From NCBI GenBank assembly GCA_902796555.1, contig CADBPR010000083.1:1-41742 (forward strand): a DNA stretch of 41,742 bases, in the 5' to 3' direction. Each line of letters begins with the position of its first letter. The stretch's first letter is position 1. The notes under the pieces were generated by a model. That model saw only the letters and a program-made list of their open reading frames with translations, was not told where the DNA came from and did not search any database. This document shows, piece by piece, positions 16,715 through 27,482 of this stretch. The stretch is from an uncultured Bacteroidia bacterium. GTDB taxonomy: Bacteria > Bacteroidota > Bacteroidia > Bacteroidales > UBA932. Both the position numbers and the translations under genes were made by a program.

Positions 16715-17985
16715 AACATCCCCTTCTCCCCCTTCTGTGCTGGGCAGTCGGACTGGCCTCCTGCGGGAATCCGGCTCCCCGGGCCATTGACGCCGCCCTG
16801 CTGCAGCGCCTGCGCCAGGCGGCCCCCACGCCGGTACAAGCCCCTGCCGCCCCCCTGCTGGATACGGCCATGACCTACCGGGTGCCCACGTCCGGCATCA
16901 CGGACCAGGACATCTCCGGGCTGTGCTGGTACTACTCCACCTGCAACATCCTGCGGGCCGAAGTGATGCAGCGCGAGGGATGGAAAGACTTTTATTTTTC
17001 CCAGACCTACGGCCAGTTCTACGACCTGCTGGAAAAATCCAACCGCTTCCTGGAGAACGTGCTGGAATACCGCAAGGAAGGCATGGACAGCCGGATGAAC
17101 ACCTGGCTTTTCAACAAGCCCTTCGGGGACGGCGGCCACTTCATGAACGCCGCCCATCTGATTGACAAATACGGAATCGTGCCGGCCGAGGCGATGCCGG
17201 CCACCTTCTATACCACCGACGACCGGGACCTGATGAAAGCCGTGCGCCGCCTGATGCGGAAATGGGGGCTGGTCCTGCGCGAAAGCCGGACCCCGCAGGA
17301 AGACAAGGCCGCCGCGCTGGAAGACGTGTGGAAGCTGCTGACGGCCACCCTGGGCACCCCGCCGGAGGAATTCGTCTTTCAAGGCGAACGTTATACACCG
17401 CAGTCCTTCCGTGACCGCTTTGTCCCGCACCGGATGGAAGAGGATTATGTCGTCTTCATGAACGACCCGACCCTCCCCTACGGCAGACGCTATGCGATTC
17501 GGGATTCGCGCAACTGCGTGGAATACGCCCCCTGGACCTTTGTCAACGCCCCGATGGAGGTGATTAACCAAATGGGTATCAACTCCTTGCGCGGGAACAA
17601 AATGTTCTATATCTCAGCCGATACCGACAAACAGGGCCTGGCGGAAGCAGGGGTCTATGACCTGTCGCTCGCCGGACTGGACACCCTGGCCGGCATCGAC
17701 CTTCGGATGAGCAAGGAAGAAATGATACGCTCCGTCGAATCGACCTCCCTGCACGCGATGGCCGTAGCCGGGGTTCGGACCCACGGTGAGGCGCCGGCGG
17801 CTTGGCTGATTGAGAACAGCTTCGGCACCCGGCGCGGTGCGGACGGATTCGTCGTCATGTCCGCGTCCTGGATGGATACCTATCTGTTCCGCCAGGTCGT
17901 GGAGAAAACCTTTGTCAGCGAAGAATGGCTGCAGATTGCCCGGACCCGGCCGACGGATCTTCCCTCCTGGCATCCGGGTTATTGA
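16711..17985 (+). CDS. Peptidase C1B (bleomycin hydrolase / aminopeptidase C type) lipoprotein
   Basis: The ATG at 16711 is chosen: it overlaps the gltS stop by ATGA and starts a clean lipoprotein signal (AVGLASC, Cys18). The 424-residue papain-fold peptidase keeps the C1B triad: Cys72 in DISGLCWYYSTCNILRAEV, His348 in TSLHAMAVAG and Asn369 in WLIENSFGT. Known C1B enzymes are cytoplasmic hexameric aminopeptidases. This one is exported, as seen for several Bacteroidota homologues. It would trim peptides from the N-terminus, fitting a role in taking apart wall or proteinaceous stem peptides. It is the last gene of the operon. Its stop lies one base from the stop of the convergent M20 gene, leaving no room for a terminator between them. 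Confidence 0.9.
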   Translation: MKHPLLPLLCWAVGLASCGNPAPRAIDAALLQRLRQAAPTPVQAPAAPLLDTAMTYRVPTSGITDQDISGLCWYYSTCNILRAEVMQREGWKDFYFSQTYGQFYDLLEKSNRFLENVLEYRKEGMDSRMNTWLFNKPFGDGGHFMNAAHLIDKYGIVPAEAMPATFYTTDDRDLMKAVRRLMRKWGLVLRESRTPQEDKAAALEDVWKLLTATLGTPPEEFVFQGERYTPQSFRDRFVPHRMEEDYVVFMNDPTLPYGRRYAIRDSRNCVEYAPWTFVNAPMEVINQMGINSLRGNKMFYISADTDKQGLAEAGVYDLSLAGLDTLAGIDLRMSKEEMIRSVESTSLHAMAVAGVRTHGEAPAAWLIENSFGTRRGADGFVVMSASWMDTYLFRQVVEKTFVSEEWLQIARTRPTDLPSWHPGY

Positions 17986-17986
17986 C

Positions 17987-19426
17987 CTACCGGTTGTAGC
18001 CGAAAGGCGGTTGACGGTCCCCCATCAAGGGTTCAAAATGGAAATCCGGTCCGCGGCGTGCTTCGAACTCGTCGCGGACTTTATTCAGCAGGGCCGCGTC
18101 GGTCAGCAGGTCATAGGCGCACAGATACAGGACCCGGGCGGCGTTCAGCGCCCCTTTCGTCCCGATTGTCGTGCCACCGGAAGACACTTGCTGCCAGCTG
18201 TGTCCGTTCCCGCCGGGGATGAAGGTCGCATAGCGGAAACTGCCGGTCGGCACGCCCCAGGTGACATTCCCCACGTCGGATGAGACATAGGCCTCGTAGC
18301 CCTCATCGGCCGGCGGAACCACTTCAAACGCCCGGGAAGGCACCGTATCGGTCAATCCGGACCGGGACATCATCTCAGCCGCAAAAGCCAGCTCACGGGC
18401 ATCGTATGCCACGCCGCCGACACGCTGGAGATTGGCGTATACCAGCGCCGCCATCGTTTCGTTGGGCAGACGCTCGTAATTACCGGACATCAGTTCATAG
18501 TCGAAGGTCGTACCGGTCCCGAGACAGGCGCCTTCGGCCGCCTTCAATGCCCGCTGCAACAGTTCGCCGACGACGGTGCGGGAAGGACTGCGGAAATAAT
18601 ACAGGACCTGGGCCGTTTCCGGCACGACATTCGGGGCCTTGCCCCCGTTGGTGATCACATAATGAATCCGGCAGGTCTGGGGAACATGCTCCCGCATCAG
18701 GTTGATCATGAAATTGAAGGCTTCTACGGCATCCAGGGCACTGCGGCCCTGCTCCGGGGCTCCAGAAGCATGGGAAGCCTTGCCATGGAAGGTAAATTTC
18801 ACCTGGACATTGGCCAGGCCGGTCTGGGTATTGACGGTGTTGCGGGTGTCCGGATGCCAGTCCAGCATCGCATCGACCCCCTCGAAACAGCCCTCGCGCA
18901 TCATATAAGCCTTGCCGCCGCCCCCTTCTTCTGCCGGGCAGCCGAACAGGCGGACGGTCCCGGGATGCCCCTCGGCCAGGTATTTCGAAACGGCGACCGC
19001 TCCGGCCACCGACCCCATGCCCAGCAGATTGTGGCCGCAGGCCTGGCCCGCCGCGCCCTCATGGAGCACTTTGCGATACGGGACCGTATCCTGCGACATT
19101 CCCTTGATAGCATCGTATTCAGCCATCATGCCGATGACCGGGCCGCCTTCGCCATAGGTCGCGACAAAGGCGGTCGGAATGCCTGCCACACCCCGTTCCA
19201 CCCGGAAGCCCTGGCTCTCCAGGTACCGGCACCACAGGTCGGCGCTCCGGGTTTCGTTATACCCCGTTTCGGCATAATTCCAGATGCATTTCTGCAGGGA
19301 ATCATACAGATGGAAGGAAGCGGCGATATGACGCATGCCCGCCGTCCGGGTCTTATCGGTTTTCCGGGCGGCCGTGCCGGAGAGCAGCAGCAGGAAGCAC
19401 AAGGCGCAGAGGAGCGTTCGTTTCAT
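17987..19426 (-). CDS. Secreted M20-family amidohydrolase/peptidase
   Basis: This 479-residue metal-dependent hydrolase has an N-terminal signal peptide (LLCALCFLLLLSGTAA). M20D signatures are AEYDAI, GQACGHNLLG (Cys130, His132) and CPAEEGGGGK (Glu166, Glu167), then DWHPD and the lid-domain start FHGKASHASGAPEQGRSALD. The Cys-Gly-His version of the first metal motif is typical of the amidohydrolase/aminoacylase branch (AbgB and hippurate hydrolase relatives) rather than aminopeptidases. It probably removes an acyl or aminoacyl group from a small amide in the periplasm. The gene is the last of a minus-strand run and overlaps the HD-domain gene by ATGA. It is convergent with the C1B peptidase gene, so function with the wall-degradation operon is possible but not shown. 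Confidence 0.9.
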   Translation of the reverse strand: MKRTLLCALCFLLLLSGTAARKTDKTRTAGMRHIAASFHLYDSLQKCIWNYAETGYNETRSADLWCRYLESQGFRVERGVAGIPTAFVATYGEGGPVIGMMAEYDAIKGMSQDTVPYRKVLHEGAAGQACGHNLLGMGSVAGAVAVSKYLAEGHPGTVRLFGCPAEEGGGGKAYMMREGCFEGVDAMLDWHPDTRNTVNTQTGLANVQVKFTFHGKASHASGAPEQGRSALDAVEAFNFMINLMREHVPQTCRIHYVITNGGKAPNVVPETAQVLYYFRSPSRTVVGELLQRALKAAEGACLGTGTTFDYELMSGNYERLPNETMAALVYANLQRVGGVAYDARELAFAAEMMSRSGLTDTVPSRAFEVVPPADEGYEAYVSSDVGNVTWGVPTGSFRYATFIPGGNGHSWQQVSSGGTTIGTKGALNAARVLYLCAYDLLTDAALLNKVRDEFEARRGPDFHFEPLMGDRQPPFGYNR

Positions 19427-21441
19427 ACTTTTCGTTTGGGATAGACAATCCGCTCGTGATACAGCTGGGTCAGATAGGATTTCAAGGTCGTCTTGATGAT
19501 TTCAATCTCTTTGAGGGAGATATCGGCATTGTCCAGCTGGCCGTCTTTCATCTTGGCCGCCACCATGCGCTCGACAAAGTTGTCAAAGGTTTCCTGGCGG
19601 TTGTCTTTCAGCGTCCGGGAAGCCGCTTCGATGCTGTCGCAGAGCATGACGATGACCTGCTCGGTGGTCCAGGGTTTCTTTCCGTCATAGAAGAAGACCT
19701 GGGAATCGGCAGGGTCGCCGCCCTCATTGAGATACTTGTTGTAGAAATAGGCCGTACAGGAGGTCCCGTGGTGCGTCAGGATGAAATCCCGGATTACGGA
19801 CGGAAGACCGTACCGGGCCGCCAGGGCCAGGCCGTCGTCGACATGGCGGATGATATCGCGGGCGCTTTCGGCGGGCGTCAGGCCCTGGTGGTAGCTGGTG
19901 CCCATCGTTTCGTTTTCCACGAAGCACTGGGGGTTGTTCATCTTGCCGATATCGTGGTACAGGGCTCCGGCCCGCACCAGCAGGACATTGGCGCCGATGC
20001 TGCGCGCCGCCGCGTCGGCCATGTTCATCACCTGCAGGGAATGTTGGAAAGTGCCGGGCGCCTTCTGGGACAGTTCCACCAGCAGTTTGTTGTTGGTATC
20101 GCCCAGCTCCTGCAGCCGCGAATTGGACACCAGGTTGAAGATACGCTCGAAAATGAAGATGAGCGGATAGACGAACACGGACAGCAGGGAACCCACCAGC
20201 AGCAGCCAGATTTTGCGCAGGTCGGCCATGCCGCTGAGGTCATTGATGAGGTGGAAGGCGATGAAGGTCAGCAGCACGGACGCGAAGGCAATCAAGGCCG
20301 TCACGAACTGGCGCCAGCCGCGGTTGAAAAACTGGAACACATACATCGTCACCACCCCGGCCACCAGGAACATCAGGAAGAGTTCCGCCCCGTTGTGGGT
20401 GAAAATCAGCAGCGGCAGCAGGGACACGACGTAGACGGGCAGCACCACCTTCTTGCGGAAGAAGGCCAGCAGGTAGAGCGCCGATACGGAGAAGGGCGTC
20501 ATATAGAGCAGCCTGGGGTTGATTTTGTCAATCAGGAAGGCCACGGACGCCATCAGGGCGATGATGAAAAGAATGTACGTGAACCGGTTGAAATCCTCGA
20601 AAATGCCCGGATTCGTATAGTAAATGGAGAGGAACAGGACCAGGACGAGCAGCAGGGCCAGGATGGCGTTGCCCAGCCACAGGAAAATCCGCGGTCCGCT
20701 GTAACCGACACTGTTCTCGTATTCCGTCTTGTAGGAGTCCAGCCACTGCTGGATTTCGGCCGTCACCATCTCTCCTTTGGCGACAATCTGCTGGCCGGAG
20801 CTGACATAGCCCAGGGTCGGCGACACATAGTTGGCCGATTCGGCATGGACGAGGTTGGTGGTTTCCTTGTCGTAAATCAGGTTGACGCGCACCAGGTCAT
20901 AGGCCCCGGTGCTGTTGAAGACGGAGTCGACCCGGGTCCCGGGGAATTCCTTCTGCACATCGGCCAGGAGACGGCTTCTTGCAGCGCCTACCGTATACAC
21001 ATTGGCGGCCGGCAGACGGGAGGCCCGCTTGTCGCGCTGTACGAAAATCACGTCGTCGGAAGCATCGTCCGCCCCGTCCAGCACCCCTTTGGCATAGATG
21101 CCCTGCAGCGAGGAGACCAGCCGCTGCCGCAGATAAGTATAGTTGCCCAGGTTCAGGGATTCCGCGGCCCGGATGGCGTCCTGGGCGACAGACTCGGAAT
21201 AGCGGTAGTACCGGACCATGCTGCTGCCCGCAGCCTCACGGTCGGCCTGCAGCTGTTCCTGCGTCTTGAGCACCGGAAAGTCGAACTGGGCGACCAGGGT
21301 CTCATAGGTCCAGGGCGAACCTTTGCGGTAATCATAATTGAATTTGCCGCTGCGGGGCATCGTCAGCAGCAGCACCAGGAACAGGATGCCGAGACCGATA
21401 TAAATCCGGGGTTGCCGGGGCAGCGAGGTCGACTTGATCAT
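19423..21441 (-). CDS. 7TM-HD family membrane phosphohydrolase (PgpH-like, putative c-di-AMP phosphodiesterase)
   Basis: The 672-residue protein has an N-terminal transmembrane helix (about 12-30) and an extracytoplasmic domain of about 220 residues (7TMR-HDED type). A run of about seven membrane helices follows (about 255-430), then a cytoplasmic HD domain. The HD metal site is seen as FQHSLQVMNMADAAA, then RAGALYHDIGKM with His496-Asp497, then ILTHHGTSCTAYF. This layout is that of PgpH, which in Listeria degrades cyclic di-AMP; the homologue is widespread in Bacteroidota. The gene starts 7 bases after the SDR stop and overlaps the M20 gene. Family assignment is firm; the nucleotide specificity is inferred from the family. 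Confidence 0.93.
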   Translation of the reverse strand: MIKSTSLPRQPRIYIGLGILFLVLLLTMPRSGKFNYDYRKGSPWTYETLVAQFDFPVLKTQEQLQADREAAGSSMVRYYRYSESVAQDAIRAAESLNLGNYTYLRQRLVSSLQGIYAKGVLDGADDASDDVIFVQRDKRASRLPAANVYTVGAARSRLLADVQKEFPGTRVDSVFNSTGAYDLVRVNLIYDKETTNLVHAESANYVSPTLGYVSSGQQIVAKGEMVTAEIQQWLDSYKTEYENSVGYSGPRIFLWLGNAILALLLVLVLFLSIYYTNPGIFEDFNRFTYILFIIALMASVAFLIDKINPRLLYMTPFSVSALYLLAFFRKKVVLPVYVVSLLPLLIFTHNGAELFLMFLVAGVVTMYVFQFFNRGWRQFVTALIAFASVLLTFIAFHLINDLSGMADLRKIWLLLVGSLLSVFVYPLIFIFERIFNLVSNSRLQELGDTNNKLLVELSQKAPGTFQHSLQVMNMADAAARSIGANVLLVRAGALYHDIGKMNNPQCFVENETMGTSYHQGLTPAESARDIIRHVDDGLALAARYGLPSVIRDFILTHHGTSCTAYFYNKYLNEGGDPADSQVFFYDGKKPWTTEQVIVMLCDSIEAASRTLKDNRQETFDNFVERMVAAKMKDGQLDNADISLKEIEIIKTTLKSYLTQLYHERIVYPKRKV

Positions 21442-21448
21442 ACGTACA

Positions 21449-22258
21449 TTATTGGAAAGGACTGTCTTTCTCCCGGGCGATATAGCCGTAAGTCAGACGG
21501 TCGGTCAGATTCGGGAACAGGTTGTGGGCGGCCACCGTAGCCTTACCCAAAGCGGTGAGCGTCATGGCGTTGCGCCGTTTGCGCAAGCCTTCTATCAGAT
21601 AACCGGCGCAGGTTTCCGCACTCATCAGCTTGTCCTCTTCCAGCGGCGTCTCCCCCTGGGCCGAGCCGTCGGCCGTCAGGGCGGCGTTGCGCACGTTGGA
21701 AGCGGTATAGCCCGGCGCGAAGACCATCACATGCAAGCCGTCTTTGAGGTGTTCGATGCGGAGGGTATCCAGGAAGCCCCGGACCGCGTATTTCGAAGCG
21801 GAGTAACCGCTGCGGGCCGGCAGGGCGGAATACCCGGCGATGGAGATGACCCCCACGACGGAGCCTTTCGTCGCCAGCAGCCAGGGCAGCGCATATTTGG
21901 TACAATAGACCGTCCCCCAGAAATTGACGTCCATCAGACGATGCAACACGCTGAGGTCCAGGTCTTTGAACATCGCCCGCATGGACAGGCCCGCATTGTT
22001 GACAAGGATGTCAATCCGGCCCCAGCGGGCGACCGTCTCCTGAATCAGCCGGCGGCAGTCGCCCTCCACGGACACGTCGGTCCGCAGACACAGGACCTCC
22101 GGTCCCACCGAAGGCGCCAGCTCTTTCATTTTCTCATAGGACCGGGCGGCCATCACCACCTTGGCCCCGAGCGAGCCCAGCAGACGGGCCGTCGCCAGTC
22201 CGATACCCGAACTGGCGCCGGTCACAATCGCTACCTTGCCCTGGAAATAAGTATCCAT
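21449..22258 (-). CDS. Classical short-chain dehydrogenase/reductase, candidate 3-ketosphinganine reductase
   Basis: This 269-residue Rossmann-fold oxidoreductase has the cofactor motif TGASSGIG (13-20), NNAG, and the catalytic Tyr152 and Lys156 in YSASK, with a serine in ISIAGYSA. An Arg in AARSYEK after the second strand is compatible with NADP(H). Its start overlaps the stop of the upstream alpha-oxoamine synthase gene (TAATG), so the two are translationally coupled. If that enzyme is a serine palmitoyltransferase, its product 3-ketosphinganine needs exactly such an NADPH-dependent reductase, which makes this the leading proposal. The assignment rests on context; SDR sequence alone does not define substrate. 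Confidence 0.85.
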   Translation of the reverse strand: MDTYFQGKVAIVTGASSGIGLATARLLGSLGAKVVMAARSYEKMKELAPSVGPEVLCLRTDVSVEGDCRRLIQETVARWGRIDILVNNAGLSMRAMFKDLDLSVLHRLMDVNFWGTVYCTKYALPWLLATKGSVVGVISIAGYSALPARSGYSASKYAVRGFLDTLRIEHLKDGLHVMVFAPGYTASNVRNAALTADGSAQGETPLEEDKLMSAETCAGYLIEGLRKRRNAMTLTALGKATVAAHNLFPNLTDRLTYGYIAREKDSPFQ

Positions 22259-23520
22259 TACATAACGGTCATTTCGGCGATATCGTCGCCGTCATAGGCG
22301 CCGGCATCGAGTTTGGCCTTGATTTCCTTGAAGGCGTTCAAGGTGTAGCGGACATCCTCCATGGTATGCGCCGCCGTACAGACGATGCGGAAGATAATCA
22401 TGCCCTTCGGGATAACGGGATAAATCACCATGGAGCAGAAAATCCGGTAGTTTTCGCGGAGGTCCTTGGCCATCTTGGTCGCCTGTGCCACGCCGCCCTT
22501 GATATGGACCGGGGTCACGCAGGCCTGGGCCTCGCCGATGTCGAATCCTTCGCTGCGGAAGCCGTCCTGGATGGCATGGGTAATCTGCCAGCATTTGCGG
22601 CGCAGCTCGTCGCCTTCCGGCGAATCGATGATTTCCATCCGCTTGATATTGCCCAGGACCAGGGCCATCGGGAGGGATTTGGCATACATCTGGGAACGCA
22701 TGTTCATCCGCAGGTAATTGATGATGGTGTGCGGACCGGCGATGAAGCCGCCGATGGAGGCCATGCTCTTGGCAAAGGCGCCGATGTAGAGGTCAATCTC
22801 GTCCATGACGCCGAAATGCTCGGAAGTACCCCGGCCGTGCGGGCCCAGCAGGCCGAAACCGTGGGCGTCGTCAATCAGGATGCGGAAGGCATATTTCTTT
22901 TTCAGGGCGACAATCTCGTCCAGTTTGCCCAGGGCGCCGGTCATGCCGTACACACCCTCGGTAATCAGCAGCACGCCGCCGTCGGACTCTTCGGCCTCTT
23001 TGCAGGCACGGGCGAGCACCTTTTCGCAGTCCGCCATGTTGTTGTGACGGTATTTGTATTTGCTGCCGATATGCAGGCGGATGCCGTCCAGCAGGCAGGC
23101 GTGGCACTCGGCGTCATACACGATTACGTCATGCCGGGAGGTCAGGGCGTCAATGGCCGACACGATGCCCTGGTAGCCGAAGTTGAAGAGGAAGGCGTCC
23201 TCCTTCTTTTCGAAATCGGCGAAAATCTTCTCCAGGCGCTCATGCTCGCGGGTATGCCCGGACATCATGCGGGCGCCCATGGGATAGGCCAGGCCGTATT
23301 GCGCGGCCGCCTCGGCATCCGCCTTGCGGACCGCCGGATGATTGGCCAGGCCGAGGTAGTTGTTCAGGCTCCAGTTCAGCACCGGAATCCCGTTGAAAAC
23401 CATGTGGGGGCCGAGTTCTCCCTCCAGCCGGGGATACATATAATAGCCGAAACCCTGTTCGAAATACTGGCCGATGGGGCCGCCGCTGTCGCGGGAAATT
23501 CTGTCAAAAATATCAGTCAT
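22258..23520 (-). CDS. spt: Alpha-oxoamine synthase, probable serine palmitoyltransferase
   Basis: This 420-residue fold-type I PLP enzyme, without membrane helices, would condense L-serine with an acyl-CoA to give 3-ketosphinganine, the entry to Bacteroidota sphingolipids. Motifs include WSLNNYLGLANHP, RMMSGHTREHERLE, LFNFGYQG, the cofactor-binding DDAHGFGLLGPHGRGTSEH-type region, and the PLP lysine Lys251 in AFAKSMASIGGF. Alternatives in the family are glycine C-acetyltransferase and 8-amino-7-oxononanoate synthase. The long N-terminal stretch with GYYMYPRLEG and the reductase partner support serine palmitoyltransferase. It lies 55 bases after the gyrB stop, behind a terminator-like hairpin. 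No separate TAnnTTTG promoter is evident in that gap. Confidence 0.87.
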   Translation of the reverse strand: MTDIFDRISRDSGGPIGQYFEQGFGYYMYPRLEGELGPHMVFNGIPVLNWSLNNYLGLANHPAVRKADAEAAAQYGLAYPMGARMMSGHTREHERLEKIFADFEKKEDAFLFNFGYQGIVSAIDALTSRHDVIVYDAECHACLLDGIRLHIGSKYKYRHNNMADCEKVLARACKEAEESDGGVLLITEGVYGMTGALGKLDEIVALKKKYAFRILIDDAHGFGLLGPHGRGTSEHFGVMDEIDLYIGAFAKSMASIGGFIAGPHTIINYLRMNMRSQMYAKSLPMALVLGNIKRMEIIDSPEGDELRRKCWQITHAIQDGFRSEGFDIGEAQACVTPVHIKGGVAQATKMAKDLRENYRIFCSMVIYPVIPKGMIIFRIVCTAAHTMEDVRYTLNAFKEIKAKLDAGAYDGDDIAEMTVM

Positions 23521-23530
23521 AGTTTTGGAT

Positions 23531-23560
23531 AAAAAGCAAGCGCTCCCCTGTCGGAAGCGC
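23531..23560 (-). terminator. Intrinsic terminator downstream of gyrB
   Basis: On the minus strand, GCGCTTCC pairs with GGGAGCGC (8 bp, one G-U) around a 5-base loop. TTGCTTTTT follows, a reasonable T-tract. It lies in the 55-base gap between gyrB and the oxoamine synthase gene, so it should end or attenuate gyrB transcripts before the sphingolipid-type genes. Confidence 0.75.
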
Positions 23561-23575
23561 CTGCACAGTTGTTAT

Positions 23576-25600
<2,025 letters not shown>

Positions 25601-25618
25601 CTATTTTTATATATCATA

Positions 25619-25649
25619 CAAATATACGCATTTTTCCCGATATAACCAA
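25619..25649 (-). promoter_or_regulatory. Bacteroidota-type promoter of gyrB
   Basis: Read on the minus strand, TATATTTG (25626-25619) matches the -7 consensus TAnnTTTG. A TTG (25649-25647) lies 20 bases upstream, matching the -33 element. The site lies in the 76-base gap between the beta-barrel gene stop and the gyrB start, leaving an A/T-rich leader of about 30 bases. Confidence 0.75.
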
Positions 25650-25661
25650 GGTCTGAAGGGG

Positions 25662-27482
25662 TTAAAAACGCAAAGTCAGTCCCGCCGTGAAGGTAATGCC
25701 GGAAGACGGAATCATGGGAACGCGCTGAATGGTCATATTGAGCAGGTTGCCGGTCTCCACCCAGAGACTGAGCCGGCGGGTGAGCACGTATTCACCGGAA
25801 ATGCCCAGATCCACCCAGCCGGGCACCTTGACGCTGGTTCCGGCCGTGCCGAGGGTCGGCAGGACAGGATAGACCCAGCCGCGCCGGGCCACCGCCGCAT
25901 CGGCATAGATGCCGCCGATAATCCGGTCGTTCCAGTTGTAGGTGCCGCGCAGCAGCATGGTGAAGGGAGCGGGCTCGAAGCCGTCCGCCAGGTTGGCGTA
26001 CAGGTTGGTCCACTTGTAGGAGAACAGGCCTTCCACCAGGAAGGGCTTGGCGTCCCAGACGCATTTCAGGTCGGCATAGCCCATCGAATAGTTGCGGTAG
26101 CTGACGCCCTGCATCAGTTCACGGGGAACGCTGCCCGTCCCCAGGTAGCCGTAGTACACCGACTCCAGCAAACCGTTCTTGACCATTTTGAACCCGCCGC
26201 GCAGGTCATAGCGGAATTTTCCGGCAATGTTGCCCCGCACGCCCAGCCGGGCGTTGAAGCGCTCTGCGGCGACGTTGCAGAAGGTTCCGATGCCACGGCC
26301 CATCCGGGGATGGAAGAAGTGCTGGTTTTCCTTCAGGGAAGAATAGTCATACAGGGTATCGCCGCCGACGACTTCCGCATAAATGTCCACATATTCAGGC
26401 ACGACGGCGAAATCGACATGGACGTCGGGATAGACCAGCTGTCCCTTGTCCGGTTTGAGCCGGTATCCGTCAAAGGTATTGTCGTCGCTGAAGGACATGG
26501 AAATCTTCGCGCCCAGGGACATGTGCAGCCGGTCGATATCCAGGACATATTTGGGCGTAAAGCTGAAACGGCCGATGGAAGAGCTGATCAGCTGCCGGTA
26601 GACGGACAGTCCGAAGTCGGCATCGACCAGCAGGCGGTTCGAACCGGAAATAACGGGACCGAAAGTACCCCAGGCCGCGATGTCATGCAGCTGGAGGGAA
26701 CTGTATCCCTTTCCGTCGTAATTGATGTCATCCCCGGCATAGCGGTACGCCAGGTTTGCATCGTAATACATATAGCTGCCGCCCAGGTCCTTGGAGCTGA
26801 CGCCCAGTTTCAGGTCGGCCGCATTGTAGTTGGATTTTTCATACAGGCCCGTCTTGGCGACGGCCGGTTCCTGCGCGGTATGGATTCCGAGGTAGGCGGC
26901 ATCGAAGGTAAACTGTCCGCCGTCCCATTCCAGACGGCCGTTGGCGCCGACCCGGCTGAGCATGTCATAGCCGGTCCAGTCCGCTTCGGTCGTTCCGTCG
27001 GGAATCTCATGGTTGGACGCCAGGAAAATCTGCGACTTGGGGTCCGTATCTTTCCGGGCCGCGAACAGGCGGCGGTAGGAACCGATATAGGACTGGTGAC
27101 GGGCATAAACGTTCAGGGTGAAACGGCCCGCGTGGAAGGGGGTGTACAGGAGGTCGAAGGTGGGATGCAGGGCATAGCCGGCCCCCATCCGGAGATAGAA
27201 TGTCCGGCCGTCATAGGCATCCGGCTGCGGGGTCATATCCACCAGGTAGGGCTTGAATTCATACACGCCCCGGTACGGATTGTCGAAGACAGAGTAGTCG
27301 AAACGGAGGTTGAAACGGGTCAGGGAATCCGGAATCTCCATTTCCCGGGCCGGTTTGTGAATCTCCAGCAGTTTGCTGTCGAAGGCATTGGTCACCTCGA
27401 CGGTCGGATTGAGGTCCTGGGCCGCCACCGGCAGGACGAACAGGCAGCCGATGGCTGCAACGATATATTTTTTCATCTTCAT
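25662..27482 (-). CDS. Outer-membrane beta-barrel protein, TonB-receptor-like barrel without plug
   Basis: The 606-residue protein has a signal peptide (AAIGCLFVLPVAA, then QDLNPTVEV) and a body of alternating aromatic and polar strands throughout (for example GGSYMYYDANLAYRYAG, RFSFTPKYVLDI, YADLKCVWDAKPF). It ends in GLTLRF, the terminal Phe expected for insertion into the outer membrane. I see no plug domain or TonB box, so it is a barrel rather than a full SusC. Two starts are possible (27482 and 27476); the first overlaps the stop of the upstream TPR gene by ATGA. The TPR-protein/barrel pairing suggests a shared role in envelope assembly or transport. The cargo is unknown. Confidence 0.82.
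   Translation of the reverse strand: MKMKKYIVAAIGCLFVLPVAAQDLNPTVEVTNAFDSKLLEIHKPAREMEIPDSLTRFNLRFDYSVFDNPYRGVYEFKPYLVDMTPQPDAYDGRTFYLRMGAGYALHPTFDLLYTPFHAGRFTLNVYARHQSYIGSYRRLFAARKDTDPKSQIFLASNHEIPDGTTEADWTGYDMLSRVGANGRLEWDGGQFTFDAAYLGIHTAQEPAVAKTGLYEKSNYNAADLKLGVSSKDLGGSYMYYDANLAYRYAGDDINYDGKGYSSLQLHDIAAWGTFGPVISGSNRLLVDADFGLSVYRQLISSSIGRFSFTPKYVLDIDRLHMSLGAKISMSFSDDNTFDGYRLKPDKGQLVYPDVHVDFAVVPEYVDIYAEVVGGDTLYDYSSLKENQHFFHPRMGRGIGTFCNVAAERFNARLGVRGNIAGKFRYDLRGGFKMVKNGLLESVYYGYLGTGSVPRELMQGVSYRNYSMGYADLKCVWDAKPFLVEGLFSYKWTNLYANLADGFEPAPFTMLLRGTYNWNDRIIGGIYADAAVARRGWVYPVLPTLGTAGTSVKVPGWVDLGISGEYVLTRRLSLWVETGNLLNMTIQRVPMIPSSGITFTAGLTLRF

Noticed and set aside
1..17985. A definite pseudomurein-degrading operon
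   Set aside because: The repeat and transglutaminase similarity is by eye, and MurQ points to MurNAc, which pseudomurein lacks. It is kept only as a hypothesis.
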